Origin: CAIQIA01 sp945861105
GTDB lineage: Bacteria; Cyanobacteriota; Cyanobacteriia; PCC-6307; Cyanobiaceae
Length of the DNA stretch: 64,000 nt
Assembly: GCA_947488815.1 (NCBI GenBank)
Contig: CANLCC010000009.1
Location: 7,563-71,562 of the forward strand
Reading direction: 5' to 3'
Of the stretch, positions 8,436 through 18,162 are shown one piece after another (the first letter of the stretch is position 1; every line of letters starts with the position of its first letter). Position numbers and translations under genes: made by a program. The notes below the pieces were generated by a model that made no database searches, was not told where the DNA came from, and was given only the letters and a program-made list of their open reading frames with translations.

Positions 8436-10766
8436 GTGCCCTCCGCCATGGCCATGTCTGCCATTGCCGCCCAGGTGGCCCGTGAGGGGCTCACCCCGGA
8501 CGACTACGACGAGATCGTGCGGCGGCTGGGGCGTGAGCCCAACCAGGCCGAGCTGGGCATGTTCGGGGTCATGTGGTCCGAACACTGCTGCTATCGCAAT
8601 TCGCGACCCCTGCTCAGGGGCTTCCCCACCGAGGGGCCGCGCATCCTGGTGGGGCCGGGGGAAAATGCCGGGGTGGTGGACCTGGGCGACGGCCACCGGT
8701 TGGCGTTCAAGATCGAGAGCCACAACCATCCCTCCGCCGTCGAACCCTTCCAGGGGGCGGCCACCGGGGTGGGGGGCATCCTGCGCGACATCTTCACGAT
8801 GGGGGCCCGCCCCATCGCCCTGCTCAATGCCCTGCGCTTCGGACCCCTCGACGACCCCCGCAACGTTGGTCTGATGGAGGGCGTGGTGGCCGGCATCGCC
8901 CATTACGGCAACTGCGTCGGGGTGCCCACGGTCGCCGGTGAGGTGGCCTTCGATGCCAGCTATTCCGGCAATCCGCTGGTCAATGCCATGGCCCTGGGGC
9001 TGATGGAGACCGATGACATCGTGCGGTCGGGGGCTGCCGGGGTGGGCAATCCGGTCGTCTACGTGGGCAGCACCACCGGCCGCGACGGCATGGGCGGGGC
9101 CAGCTTCGCCAGCGCCGAGCTCAGCGAAGCCTCGCTCGACGACCGGCCGGCGGTGCAGGTGGGGGACCCCTTTCTCGAGAAGGGACTGATCGAGGCCTGC
9201 CTGGAGGCCTTCCAGAGCGGCGATGTGGTCGCCGCCCAGGACATGGGGGCCGCGGGCCTCACCTGCAGCTGCGCCGAGATGGCCGCCAAGGGTCATGTGG
9301 GCATCGAGCTCGACCTCGACCGGGTGCCGGCCCGCGAGACCGGCATGACCGCCTACGAGTACCTGCTCTCGGAATCCCAGGAGCGGATGCTGTTCGTGGT
9401 GACGGCCGGCACCGAAGAGGCCCTGATGCAGCGCTTCCGCCGCTGGGGATTGCAGGCGGCCGTGGTGGGGCGGGTGCTGGCCGAGCCGGTGGTGCGGGTG
9501 CTGCACCAGGGGGCCGTGGCCGCCGAGGTGCCGGCCCGGGCCCTGGCGGAGGACACCCCCGTCAATCAGCGGCCCCTGCTGGCCGAGCCCCCCGCCGAGG
9601 TGCTGGCCCACTGGGCCTGGACGGAGGCGAGCCTGCCGCCCCTGGAGCCGGCGGCCGTGGTCGGGCAGCTGCTCCGGCTGCTCGATGACCCCACCATCGC
9701 CAGCAAGCGTTGGGTGTGGCGCCAGTACGACCACCAGGTGCAGGCCAACACCGTGGTGCTGCCCGGTGGCGCCGATGCCGCAGTGCTGCGACTGCGGCCC
9801 CAGCAGGGCCCCCTGGCCCTGAAGCCCAGCCGCCTCGGGGTGGCGGCCACCGTCGATTGCCCCAACCGCTGGGTGGCCCTCGATCCCGAACGGGGGGCGC
9901 TGGCCGCCGTGGCCGAGGCCGCCCGCAACCTCAGCTGCGTGGGGGCCGAACCGCTGGCGGTGACCGACAACCTCAATTTCCCTTCCCCCGAGACCGCCAC
10001 GGGCTACTGGCAGCTGGCCATGGCCTGCCGTGGGCTGGCCGAGGCCTGCCGCGCCCTCGCCACCCCCGTCACCGGTGGCAATGTCTCGCTCTACAACGAC
10101 ACCCGCCTGCCTGACGGCACGGTGCAGCCCATCCAGCCCACGCCGGTGGTGGGAATGGTGGGCCGCATCGCCGACCTCGGGCGCATCGCCGGCCTGGCCT
10201 GGCGGCAGCCGGGGCGGCCGCTGCTGCTGCTGGGGCTGCCCCTCGACACGCCCGCCGGTGATGACCGCCTGGGACTGGCCGGCAGCAGCTGGCTGCAGGT
10301 GTGCCAGGGCCTGTGCACGGGGCGTCCGCCACGCACCGACCTCGACCTGGAACGGCGGGTGCAGGGTGCCCTGCGGGCGGCCATCGCCGCCGGCCTGGTG
10401 GAGGCCGCCCACGACATCTCCGACGGTGGTCTGCTCGTCGCCCTGGCCGAGATGGCCCTGGCCTCGGCGGCGGGTGCCTCGATCCGGTTGCCGTCGGTCT
10501 CCGTGCCCCTGCAGCGTCTGCTCTTCGCCGAGGGGGGGAGCCGCGTCGTGGTGGCGGCCGCGGCGGCCGATGCCGCCCCCCTGCGGTCCCTGCTGATCGA
10601 CCATGGCTGTCCGGCCGAGCTGCTGGGCAGCAGCAGCGACGACGGCCAGCTGCGCCTGCAGCTCGGCAGCGAGGCTCCCCTGGGCTGGGAGGTGGAGGAG
10701 CTGCGGCGGGTGTACGAGGGGGCCCTGCCCCGACGGCTGGGGGGCACCCCCGGTGGGGCAGAATGA
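8436..10766 (+). CDS. purL: Phosphoribosylformylglycinamidine synthase, single-chain small PurL
   Basis: Purine biosynthesis step 4, working with PurS and PurQ. About 776 aa, the length of the PurS/PurQ-dependent form. Conserved pieces are MWSEHCCYRNSRPLL near residue 45, the KIESHNHPSAVEP substrate/ATP segment near 92 and AAHDISDGGLLVALAEM near 655. The start is uncertain: GTG 8436, ATG 8448 and ATG 8454 are all in frame. The conserved part begins IAAQVAREGL, so 8454 is also plausible. purF begins 10 bp after the stop, so the two purine genes are probably co-transcribed. Confidence 0.95.
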   Translation: MPSAMAMSAIAAQVAREGLTPDDYDEIVRRLGREPNQAELGMFGVMWSEHCCYRNSRPLLRGFPTEGPRILVGPGENAGVVDLGDGHRLAFKIESHNHPSAVEPFQGAATGVGGILRDIFTMGARPIALLNALRFGPLDDPRNVGLMEGVVAGIAHYGNCVGVPTVAGEVAFDASYSGNPLVNAMALGLMETDDIVRSGAAGVGNPVVYVGSTTGRDGMGGASFASAELSEASLDDRPAVQVGDPFLEKGLIEACLEAFQSGDVVAAQDMGAAGLTCSCAEMAAKGHVGIELDLDRVPARETGMTAYEYLLSESQERMLFVVTAGTEEALMQRFRRWGLQAAVVGRVLAEPVVRVLHQGAVAAEVPARALAEDTPVNQRPLLAEPPAEVLAHWAWTEASLPPLEPAAVVGQLLRLLDDPTIASKRWVWRQYDHQVQANTVVLPGGADAAVLRLRPQQGPLALKPSRLGVAATVDCPNRWVALDPERGALAAVAEAARNLSCVGAEPLAVTDNLNFPSPETATGYWQLAMACRGLAEACRALATPVTGGNVSLYNDTRLPDGTVQPIQPTPVVGMVGRIADLGRIAGLAWRQPGRPLLLLGLPLDTPAGDDRLGLAGSSWLQVCQGLCTGRPPRTDLDLERRVQGALRAAIAAGLVEAAHDISDGGLLVALAEMALASAAGASIRLPSVSVPLQRLLFAEGGSRVVVAAAAADAAPLRSLLIDHGCPAELLGSSSDDGQLRLQLGSEAPLGWEVEELRRVYEGALPRRLGGTPGGAE

Positions 10767-10776
10767 TTAAGCGGTC

Positions 10777-12309
10777 ATGATGAACGAGCCCGTGGCCGAG
10801 TCAGGGATCGAGCCCTTCGACCTGTTCGAGAGCACCGATGCTCCCGACCGCCCCGAGGAAGCCTGCGGTGTCTTCGCCGTGCTGGCGGCGGACGAGCCCG
10901 TGGCCAGCCTCTGCTACTTCGGTCTCTATGCCCTGCAGCACCGGGGGCAGGAATCGGCGGGCATCGCCGTCTTTGACCGGCAGAAGGTGCGCCTGCACAA
11001 GGACATGGGCCTGGTGAGCCAGGTCTTTGACCAGGACGTGCTGGAGCGCCTGCCCGGCACCCAGGCCGTGGGTCATACCCGCTACTCCACCACCGGCAGT
11101 TCCCGGGTCTGCAATGCCCAGCCCCTGGTGCTGATGACCCGCCTGGGCCCCTTCGCCCTGGCCCACAACGGCAACCTGGTGAACACCGTCTCCCTGCGGG
11201 ACGAGCTGGCGATGGAGGGGTTCTGCACCTCCACCAGCACCGACAGCGAACTGATCGCCTTTGCGGTGCAGCGGCAGGTCAACGACGGTCGCGACTGGGA
11301 CGAGGCGATCATGGCGGCGGCGGGCCGCTGCCGCGGGGCCTTCAGTCTGGCCATCGGCACCCCCGAGGCCCTCTATGCCCTGCGCGATGCCCACGGCCTG
11401 CGGCCCCTGGTCTTCGGTCGCCTCGGCGATGACACCGGTACCGGCTGGGTGGTGAGCAGCGAGACCTGCGGGCTCGACATCATCGGTGCCAGCCATGTCG
11501 ATGACGTGGCGGCGGGGGAGCTGGTGCGGTTCCGTGCCGGAGACGCCGAACCCCTGCGGCGCCGCTGGGCGGAGGCGACCCCGCACCTGTGCGTCTTTGA
11601 GCTCATCTACTTTGCCCGCCCCGACAGCTGTTTCTTCGGTGAATCGCTGTACAGCTACCGCCGTCGCATCGGCCAGCAGCTGGCCCGAGAGGCGCCGGTG
11701 GACGCTGATCTGGTGATCGGTGTGCCCGATTCGGGCATTCCCGCCGCCATCGGCTTCTCCCAGATCAGCGGCATTCCCTTCGGGGACGGGCTGATCAAGA
11801 ACCGCTATGTCGGCCGCACCTTCATCCAGCCCACCCAGGCGATGCGCGAGGCGGGCATCCGCGTCAAGCTCAATCCCCTGCGGGATGTGCTCGAAGGTCA
11901 GCGGATCGTCGTCGTTGATGACTCGATCGTGCGGGGCACCACCAGCCGCAAGCTGGTGCAGGCGTTCCGCGAAGCCGGGGCCCGGGAGGTGCACATGCGC
12001 ATCAGTTCACCGCCGGTGACCCATCCCTGCTTCTACGGCATCGACACCGACAGCCAGGACCAGCTCATCGCCGCCCGCCTGGATGAAGCCGCCATCGCCG
12101 CCCACCTCGGGGTGGATTCCCTCGGTTACCTCAGCCGTGACGGCATGGTGGCCTGCGCCAGGGCCGAGGCCGGCCACTTCTGCACCGCCTGCTTCGATGG
12201 CCATTACCCGATCCCGGTGGAGGAGGGGCTGAAGGCCAGCAAGCTGATGCTTGAGCCCGCGGTGATCAGCGCTGGCGCAGCTCCTGCCGCCGCTGGTCCA
12301 CCAGGCTAG
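10777..12309 (+). CDS. purF: Amidophosphoribosyltransferase
   Basis: First committed step of purine synthesis: transfers glutamine ammonia to PRPP. 510 aa. The N-terminal nucleophile cysteine is in PEEACGVFAVLA (about residue 30), so a short propeptide is expected to be removed. The PRPP-binding motif IVVVDDSIVRGTTS lies near residue 378, and CNAQPL, HNGNLVN and C-terminal cysteines (CARAEAGHFCTACF) are present. The last 15 codons (alanine/glycine/proline rich) overlap the 3' end of the convergent TolC-like gene by 44 bp. Confidence 0.96.
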   Translation: MMNEPVAESGIEPFDLFESTDAPDRPEEACGVFAVLAADEPVASLCYFGLYALQHRGQESAGIAVFDRQKVRLHKDMGLVSQVFDQDVLERLPGTQAVGHTRYSTTGSSRVCNAQPLVLMTRLGPFALAHNGNLVNTVSLRDELAMEGFCTSTSTDSELIAFAVQRQVNDGRDWDEAIMAAAGRCRGAFSLAIGTPEALYALRDAHGLRPLVFGRLGDDTGTGWVVSSETCGLDIIGASHVDDVAAGELVRFRAGDAEPLRRRWAEATPHLCVFELIYFARPDSCFFGESLYSYRRRIGQQLAREAPVDADLVIGVPDSGIPAAIGFSQISGIPFGDGLIKNRYVGRTFIQPTQAMREAGIRVKLNPLRDVLEGQRIVVVDDSIVRGTTSRKLVQAFREAGAREVHMRISSPPVTHPCFYGIDTDSQDQLIAARLDEAAIAAHLGVDSLGYLSRDGMVACARAEAGHFCTACFDGHYPIPVEEGLKASKLMLEPAVISAGAAPAAAGPPG

Positions 12310-13735
12310 GGGCCCCTTCAGGCCAGCGGGCCGAGTAGCGGTACAGCTCGGCCAGGGCGGTGTTGTGCTGCTCGCGGGCGACGGCCTCCGACTCCAGGGC
12401 CTGACGCAGCTTCTCGATGTTCTGAACCAGCGTGGTGGCGTCGTTGGCATCACCCCGGAAATTGCGGCGTCCGTTGTCCAGGGCTGCCCTGGCTGACTGC
12501 AGCTGCACGCGGGTGCTGTCCAGCAGGATCCGGCTGGTGGTGTAGCTCGCATGGCTGCTCTCCACCTGCCGCGTCACCGTGAGCCGGTCGAGGGCGGCCT
12601 GCTGCAGGGCCTGATCGGCCTGGCGCCGCAGGGCCGTGGCCTCGGCGCCCAGCACCCCGCCATCGAACAGTCGCCAGCGCCACTGCAGTCCGCCATCGAG
12701 CCGCAGGTTGCCGTTGCCGCCGCTGGTGCTGCTGCTGGGGGCCTCCAGGGATTCGAGCGAGTAGTTCTCGAGTTCCGCCTTCAGCTGACCCCGCAGGCCG
12801 AGGCTGGGCAGGTAACGGCTCTGCACCGCCCGCGCCGACCAGGACAGCCCATCGGCTCCGGCCAGGCTGCGGCGGATCTCTTCCCGCAGGGCCAGGGCTT
12901 CGGTGATGGTGGCCGCACGGTCCAGGGACCACTCGCCGCTGGCCTGCAGCGGCTCGGCCGGCAGGGCGAGATCCCCCGGGGGCAGGCTCAGCAGTTCCGC
13001 CAGCTGGGCGGCCGTTTGCACCAGATCGTCGTGGGTGCGCACGCGGGTCTGCACCAGTGCCAGTTCTTCCGTGCGCAGCTGCTCGTTGCCCCCGGCGGCG
13101 TTGGCCAGGGAGCCGGCCAGCTTGTAGAGGGTGCGGTAGGCCTGCTCGAGCTCCTGCAGCCGTTGCAGGGCGTAGTACCGGCTCTGGATGTCGAGGATCA
13201 GGTCACGGGCGGTGATGTCGAACAGCAGCTCCTGGGCCTGCTGCCCGGCCAGATTCGACCGCAGCCGCGGCGTGCGGCTGGGGTCGAAGAAGCTCCAGTC
13301 GAGGGTCAGCCGCGGCACGCCATAGGTGCTGCTGCGCAGGTTGTTGGTGATGCTGACGCCATCAAGGGTGTCGTTGCTGCTGTCGCGCTCGCGCACCCGT
13401 CGCCAGCCCACCAGGCCCGGATCATCGTTGTCGGCCAGCAGGCTCGGCGACCATTCGCGCCGGATGGCGATGCCCTGCCATTGCAGGGCCTGAAGCTGGT
13501 CGTACTCGCGGGCCAGGCGCGGCTGCCGCTGCAGCCCCAGCACCACCGCCTCCTGCAGCGTCAGCCTGCGGGCGTTCTGCTCGAGCCGATCACCGAGCCG
13601 TTCCAGTCGTTGCTTCAGGATCCCCAGGCTGGCATCAACGGCCGGGGCGGCCATCGCCATGGGTGGCTGCAGCAGCAGCAGCCACCCCAGCAGCGCCTTG
13701 CCTGCGGGGCGGCGGCGCCTAATTCGATTGGCCAT
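12266..13735 (-). CDS. TolC-family outer-membrane efflux protein
   Basis: Predicted periplasm-spanning outer-membrane channel. 489 aa from ATG 13735: a basic start then a hydrophobic signal peptide (LLGWLLLLQPPMAMA) with predicted cleavage near residue 30. Long heptad-rich helices follow (residues about 40-70, 160-220, 370-440), including the LTLQEAVVLGLQRQPRLA segment and the repeated duplicated TolC helix pairs typical of the family. The start codon overlaps the end of the gyrase-type gene by 17 bp, so the two are translationally linked. No efflux pump genes are adjacent, so the transported substrate is unknown. It overlaps purF convergently by 44 bp. Confidence 0.82.
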   Translation of the reverse strand: MANRIRRRRPAGKALLGWLLLLQPPMAMAAPAVDASLGILKQRLERLGDRLEQNARRLTLQEAVVLGLQRQPRLAREYDQLQALQWQGIAIRREWSPSLLADNDDPGLVGWRRVRERDSSNDTLDGVSITNNLRSSTYGVPRLTLDWSFFDPSRTPRLRSNLAGQQAQELLFDITARDLILDIQSRYYALQRLQELEQAYRTLYKLAGSLANAAGGNEQLRTEELALVQTRVRTHDDLVQTAAQLAELLSLPPGDLALPAEPLQASGEWSLDRAATITEALALREEIRRSLAGADGLSWSARAVQSRYLPSLGLRGQLKAELENYSLESLEAPSSSTSGGNGNLRLDGGLQWRWRLFDGGVLGAEATALRRQADQALQQAALDRLTVTRQVESSHASYTTSRILLDSTRVQLQSARAALDNGRRNFRGDANDATTLVQNIEKLRQALESEAVAREQHNTALAELYRYSARWPEGAPSLVDQRRQELRQR

Positions 13736-16199
13736 CGTCGAGCAGGGGCAGCAGTCGTTGCACGGTCTCACCGGCGGGCAGTTCCAGCGGTGTTCCGGCA
13801 CCCCGGCCGTCTTCGACGGGCAGGGCGTCGGTGGTGAGCCGCAGGCCGCCCCCCCTGGTCTGCACCGTCAGCAGGCCGCCGTTGTCGCAGCGCAGATCCA
13901 CCAGTCGATCCTGGCGATCGCTGAAGCGCAGCCCGATCTCGCCCAGGTCGCCCCGCTGGCAGCGGCGCAGGCCGGCCACCGCGAGCCGCTTGAGCCGTCC
14001 GAGGGCACTCACCAGCAGCACCGTGCCTGTGGCCGGGGCAGCGGCGGCCCCCACGATCGTCTCCCCCGGCAACCGTCGCATCAGGGTTGGGCCCTGGGCG
14101 CTGCGGCCCATCAGCGGCACCGAGGCGTCGTCGATGGGCAAGCGCAGCAGCCGGCCGGTGCTGCTGGCCACCAGCAGGTCATCGCCCGGCCGGCAGCACA
14201 CCACCCGCTCCAGCTCGACCCCATCCTTGAGCTTGAGCACCGACACCGCCCGTCCCGAGAGGTCGCGGCTCTCGGCGCCGGCCAGCCGTTTGATGCGGCC
14301 ATCGCTGCTCAGCAGCGCCAGGCTCACCTCCGGACCGTCGTCGGCCGGCAGCGGCAGCACGTCGATGATCCGTTCGCCTGACCCCTCCACGCTGTCGGGC
14401 AGGAAGCGTTCGATCGCCGCCGCCTGCTGGGCGGCGAACTCCCAGCGCAGCAGGGCCATCCGGCCGGTGTTGGTGAAGGCGAGCAGCAGCGGTGGCGGCT
14501 GCACGGGCAGGATCAGCCGTGCCGCCGCTCCGGGGCTGCTCCAGGCCTGGGGCTCCTGCAGACGCAGCCGGCCCAGCACCTGGGGGGTGACGATCCGCAG
14601 GATGCCGTCGCCCTGGAGCACCAGGCGGCTGTCGCTGCCGAGGCTGGCCAGGGCCTGCTGCCGCTGGGCCCCGGCCGATGGCCGCTGGGCGGCGCCACGC
14701 TGGGCGGCGAGTTCATCACCACCTTCCACCAGGCGGGTGCGCCGCGGGCTGGCGAACCGTTTCCGCAGACCCTTCAGCTCTCGCACCATGGTGTCGAGCA
14801 GGGTGTCGCGATCGTCGAGCAGGTGGCTCAGGCGGCCCTGCTCCTGGCGCAGGTCGTCCAGCTCCTGGCGCAGGCTTTCCTGCTCCAGTCCCGTCAGCCG
14901 CCGCAGGGGCATCGCCAGCACGGCATCGGCCTGGCGTTCGCTGAGGTCGAGCCGCACCTGCAGGCTGGCCCGGGCTGTGGCGGCATCCCGAGCTTCGCGG
15001 ATCATCGTGATCACGGCGTTGAGGTCATCGAGGGCCCGGATGAGGCCCTCCACCACCTCGAGCCGGTCTTCGGTGCGCTTGAGCAGGAACCGGGTGCGGC
15101 GCACCAGGGTGAGCTCGCGGTAGTCGAGAAAGTGCTGCAGCAGCTGCCGCAGGCTCAGCTGCTGCGGCCGGCCATCCACCAGGGCCAGCAGGATGGCGCC
15201 GAAATTGCTCTGCAGGGCGGTGCGCCGCTCGAGTTCCCGCCGCAGGCTCTCGGCATCGGCGTCGCGCCGCAGTTCGACCACGACCCGCATGCCTTCGCGA
15301 TCGCTTTCATCGCGGATGTCGGCGATGCCGTTGATGCGTCCGTCGTTGACCTGTTCGGCCAGTTTCTCGATCCACGACGATTTGCTGAGCTGGTAAGGCA
15401 GTTCGGTGATCACCACGGCGCTGCGGCGGTGGCGTCCCTTGCCCGGCTGCACCTCCTCGAGGTGGCTGACGCCGCGCATGGGGATGCTGCCCCGGCCCTG
15501 GAGGTAGGTGTCCCGCAGGCCACTGCCGGTGAGCACCACGCCACCGGTGGGAAAGTCGGGCCCGGGCACCAGCTCCAGCAGCTTGTCGTCCGGCAGGTCG
15601 GGCTTGCGGATCAGGGCGATCAGGGCGTCGACCACTTCCCCGAGGTTGTGGGGCGGGATGCTGGTGGCCATGCCCACGGCGATGCCGCTGCAGCCGTTGA
15701 TCAGCAGGAACGGCAGCTGGGCCGGCAACACCGTCGGTTCCTGCTGCGAACCGTCGAAGTTGGCGGCGAAATCGACGGTGTCGCTGCCGATCTCCTCGAG
15801 CATGCCCAGGTGGGCGATGGGGGCGAGGCGGGTTTCGGTGTACCGCATCGCCGCCGGTGGGTCGTCGTCGACCGAACCGAAGTTGCCGTGGCCGTCGAGC
15901 AACGGCTCGCGGCTCACGAAGGTCTGCACCAGTCGCACCAGGGCTTCGTAGACCGCCTGGTCCCCGTGGGGGTGGTACTTGCCCAGCACGTCCCCCACCA
16001 CGCGGGCGCACTTGCGGTAGGGCCGGTCGGGCGTCAGACCGAGTTCATGCATCGCGAACAGGATGCGGCGCTGCACGGGCTTGAGACCGTCGCGCACATC
16101 CGGCAGCGCCCGACCCACGATCACGCTCATCGCGTATTCGAGATACGAGCGCTGCATCTCCTGATGCAGGGCGATCGGAACGATCCGCTCGTCCGCCAT
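13719..16199 (-). CDS. DNA gyrase/topoisomerase IV subunit A family protein
   Basis: Type IIA topoisomerase A subunit, 826 aa. The DNA-cleaving tyrosine is in PAAMRYTETRL (near residue 125), the QRDR helix reads GKYHPHGDQAVYEALVRLVQ (near 75), and the C-terminal half has degenerate beta-pinwheel repeats (for example VSALGRLKRLAVAGL). Cyanobacteria have two GyrA/ParC paralogues; the copy next to purF is often annotated as parC. The typical GyrA-box is not obvious, so ParC-like is preferred, but I leave the symbol blank. Gln replaces the Ser that in E. coli GyrA contacts quinolones. Start ATG 16199. Confidence 0.9.
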   Translation of the reverse strand: MADERIVPIALHQEMQRSYLEYAMSVIVGRALPDVRDGLKPVQRRILFAMHELGLTPDRPYRKCARVVGDVLGKYHPHGDQAVYEALVRLVQTFVSREPLLDGHGNFGSVDDDPPAAMRYTETRLAPIAHLGMLEEIGSDTVDFAANFDGSQQEPTVLPAQLPFLLINGCSGIAVGMATSIPPHNLGEVVDALIALIRKPDLPDDKLLELVPGPDFPTGGVVLTGSGLRDTYLQGRGSIPMRGVSHLEEVQPGKGRHRRSAVVITELPYQLSKSSWIEKLAEQVNDGRINGIADIRDESDREGMRVVVELRRDADAESLRRELERRTALQSNFGAILLALVDGRPQQLSLRQLLQHFLDYRELTLVRRTRFLLKRTEDRLEVVEGLIRALDDLNAVITMIREARDAATARASLQVRLDLSERQADAVLAMPLRRLTGLEQESLRQELDDLRQEQGRLSHLLDDRDTLLDTMVRELKGLRKRFASPRRTRLVEGGDELAAQRGAAQRPSAGAQRQQALASLGSDSRLVLQGDGILRIVTPQVLGRLRLQEPQAWSSPGAAARLILPVQPPPLLLAFTNTGRMALLRWEFAAQQAAAIERFLPDSVEGSGERIIDVLPLPADDGPEVSLALLSSDGRIKRLAGAESRDLSGRAVSVLKLKDGVELERVVCCRPGDDLLVASSTGRLLRLPIDDASVPLMGRSAQGPTLMRRLPGETIVGAAAAPATGTVLLVSALGRLKRLAVAGLRRCQRGDLGEIGLRFSDRQDRLVDLRCDNGGLLTVQTRGGGLRLTTDALPVEDGRGAGTPLELPAGETVQRLLPLLDDGQSN

Positions 16200-16269
16200 C
16201 TCGGTCGCTGTCGTTGGAATCGGTGGGCGTCAGCCTACAGATGGTCCCCGGTTCTGACGCCCGCCAGGG

Positions 16270-17133
16270 TCAGTCGCCGCCGCTGCCCGCCAGGCCCTGG
16301 GCCCGATCGACCGCCGTGCGCAGCCGTTCGTCGCCGAACATCGCCTGGGTGTCGCGGCGGAGCCGTTCGCCCCAGAGCTGGTCTTTCTGGTACTTGTCGA
16401 GTGCGTAATCGGGTTCCTTGGCCAGGGCCTGCACCGCCAGGCCCACGGTTTCGGCGGTGGTGCGTCCCTGGGCGTAAAGGGCGGCCGCCAGGGCGAGGGT
16501 GGGTTCCGCTGCGCCGGGGCTGAGCTCGAGGGCCTTGCGCCAGCGGGCCACCGCTTCGCTGTTCTGCCCCAGTTCGTAGAGCACGATGCCCTGGTTGTTG
16601 ACGGCCTCCCAGAAGTTGCGCCGCAGGCCCGAGGCCTTCTCGAACGATCCCAGGGCCGTGGCCAGGTCGCCCAGCTGGATCTGGGCATTGCCGAGGTCGA
16701 AATAGGCGGCGGCGTTGCTGCCGTCGAGGCGCAGGCCCTCGCGGATCAGTCGCTGGGCCTCCTCGGCTTTGCCCTTGCGCAGGTTCAGGGCCCCTTCGGC
16801 GAACCACACCCCCGGGTTGGAGGGGTTGAGCTGCTTGGCGCGGCCCAGGGCCACGGCCGCCGCATCGGCCTTGTCGCTGCGCAGCTGGGCTTCGGCCAGC
16901 ACCAGCCAGGCGCGGGGATCGTTGGGCAGCACCTGCACCGCCAGTTCCGCCAGCCGCCGTGCCTCCTCGGCCTGGCCCATCTGCAGCAGACCGGCGGCGG
17001 CGCCGGCGATGCCCAGCCCCGCTTCGTTCAGCTCCTTGACGCTGGGCACATAGACGTAGGGCACCAGGGCCGAAGCCGGCAGGGGCATCAGACCTGCGGC
17101 CGCCGCCAGCAAGGGGAGCAGCCAGCGACGCAT
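16270..17133 (-). CDS. Secreted tetratricopeptide-repeat protein
   Basis: 287 aa from ATG 17133 (MRRWLLPLLAAAAGLMPLPASA, a typical signal peptide cut near residue 22); a GTG at 17154 is also in frame. The mature part has about five TPR units between residues 40 and 230, for example DPRAWLVLAEAQLRSDKADA, NPGVWFAEGALNLRKGKAEEA and NAAAYFDLGNAQIQLGDLATA. TPRs mediate protein contacts, here probably in the periplasm or thylakoid lumen. The gene lies between queG and the gyrase-type gene on the same strand, starting 25 bp after the queG stop. Specific role unknown. Confidence 0.85.
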   Translation of the reverse strand: MRRWLLPLLAAAAGLMPLPASALVPYVYVPSVKELNEAGLGIAGAAAGLLQMGQAEEARRLAELAVQVLPNDPRAWLVLAEAQLRSDKADAAAVALGRAKQLNPSNPGVWFAEGALNLRKGKAEEAQRLIREGLRLDGSNAAAYFDLGNAQIQLGDLATALGSFEKASGLRRNFWEAVNNQGIVLYELGQNSEAVARWRKALELSPGAAEPTLALAAALYAQGRTTAETVGLAVQALAKEPDYALDKYQKDQLWGERLRRDTQAMFGDERLRTAVDRAQGLAGSGGD

Positions 17134-17158
17134 GGCTTGGATCCGTAGTGACACGAGC

Positions 17159-18112
17159 CTAGGGGCTGTCGGCGGTGGTGCCTGCCGCAGCCCGCAGGTT
17201 GCGCCGCCACATCCAGGGGCGGATGCGCCTCAGGGCCGAGGCCCGCAGGGCGTCGTCCCAGCGGCCGTCGTCCCAGGTCAGCAGCGTGGCGCTGTCTGTG
17301 CTGAGGATCCAGTCGCGGGGGCGGCAGGCGGGATCATCGGGGGCCGGCGCCAGATCCTGGTTCCAGGGGCAGGCCTCCTGGCAGAGATCGCAGCCGGCCA
17401 CCCACCCCTGCAGCTGGGCGCTGATGGCTGCCGGCAGGGTGGGATCGCGGTTCTCGATGGTGTGGTACGCGATGCAGCGGCGGCTGTCGACCACGAAGGG
17501 CTCAGGGATGGCCCCGGTGGGACAGGCCGGCAGGCAGCGGCTGCAGCTGCCGCAACGGGGCCGGGCCGGTGTGTCGGCGGGCAGCGGCAGATCGGTGATC
17601 AGCGCCCCGAGCAGCAGCCACGAGCCGCGGCGGTGGTGGATGAGGTTGCCGTGCTTGCCGATCCAGCCCAGGCCCGCCTCTTCGGCCCAGGCCTTTTCCA
17701 TCAGAGGTGCCGCATCGACGCAGACCCGCCAGCGGCAGTCGGCCTGCTGCTGCTGCAACCAGCGGCCCAGCCGCCGCAGCCGGCCGTCGATGACGCGGTG
17801 GTAGTCGCGTCCCCAGCCGTAGCGGGCAATGCGTGGTGCCTGCGGTTGCTGCCGTTCGGGGCGGCTGTAGTCGAGGGCCACCAGCAGCAGACTGGCGGCG
17901 CCGGGCAGCAGGGCCTGCAGCTGCCGCCGGCGTGGGTCGTGCATCCAGCCCAGCCCGGCGGCGTGGCCGGCCGCCAGCCAGCGTTCCAGGGCTTCGCTGC
18001 GCAGCTGCAGCCGCGGGCTGCCCGCGGCGCTGGCCAGACCCGCCAGGGCAAACCCCTCGGCCAGGGCCTGGGCCTTGAGGCCGGCGGCCAGTGCAGCCAG
18101 GCGATCAGCCAT
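17159..18112 (-). CDS. queG: Epoxyqueuosine reductase
   Basis: Last step of queuosine synthesis on tRNA anticodons; a cobalamin and [4Fe-4S] enzyme. 317 aa. Two ferredoxin-type cysteine clusters are visible, CGSCSRCLPACPTGAI near residue 192 and CDLCQEACPWN near 248. The substrate/catalytic region RYGWGRDYHRVI lies near 97, and WIGKHGNLIHHRRGSWLLLG near 153. The start ATG 18112 gives the usual N-terminus. Divergent from the HpsJ-like gene at 18163. Confidence 0.95.
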   Translation of the reverse strand: MADRLAALAAGLKAQALAEGFALAGLASAAGSPRLQLRSEALERWLAAGHAAGLGWMHDPRRRQLQALLPGAASLLLVALDYSRPERQQPQAPRIARYGWGRDYHRVIDGRLRRLGRWLQQQQADCRWRVCVDAAPLMEKAWAEEAGLGWIGKHGNLIHHRRGSWLLLGALITDLPLPADTPARPRCGSCSRCLPACPTGAIPEPFVVDSRRCIAYHTIENRDPTLPAAISAQLQGWVAGCDLCQEACPWNQDLAPAPDDPACRPRDWILSTDSATLLTWDDGRWDDALRASALRRIRPWMWRRNLRAAAGTTADSP

Positions 18113-18162
18113 GCGAAGGGTTCTCCGGACGCCCGTACAGTTGCGCCCATCGGCATTCTCCC

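Noticed and set aside
8001..10604. 867-codon minus-strand frame antisense to purL
   Set aside because: Antisense shadow with low-complexity Gly/His/Gln content; purL is fully supported.
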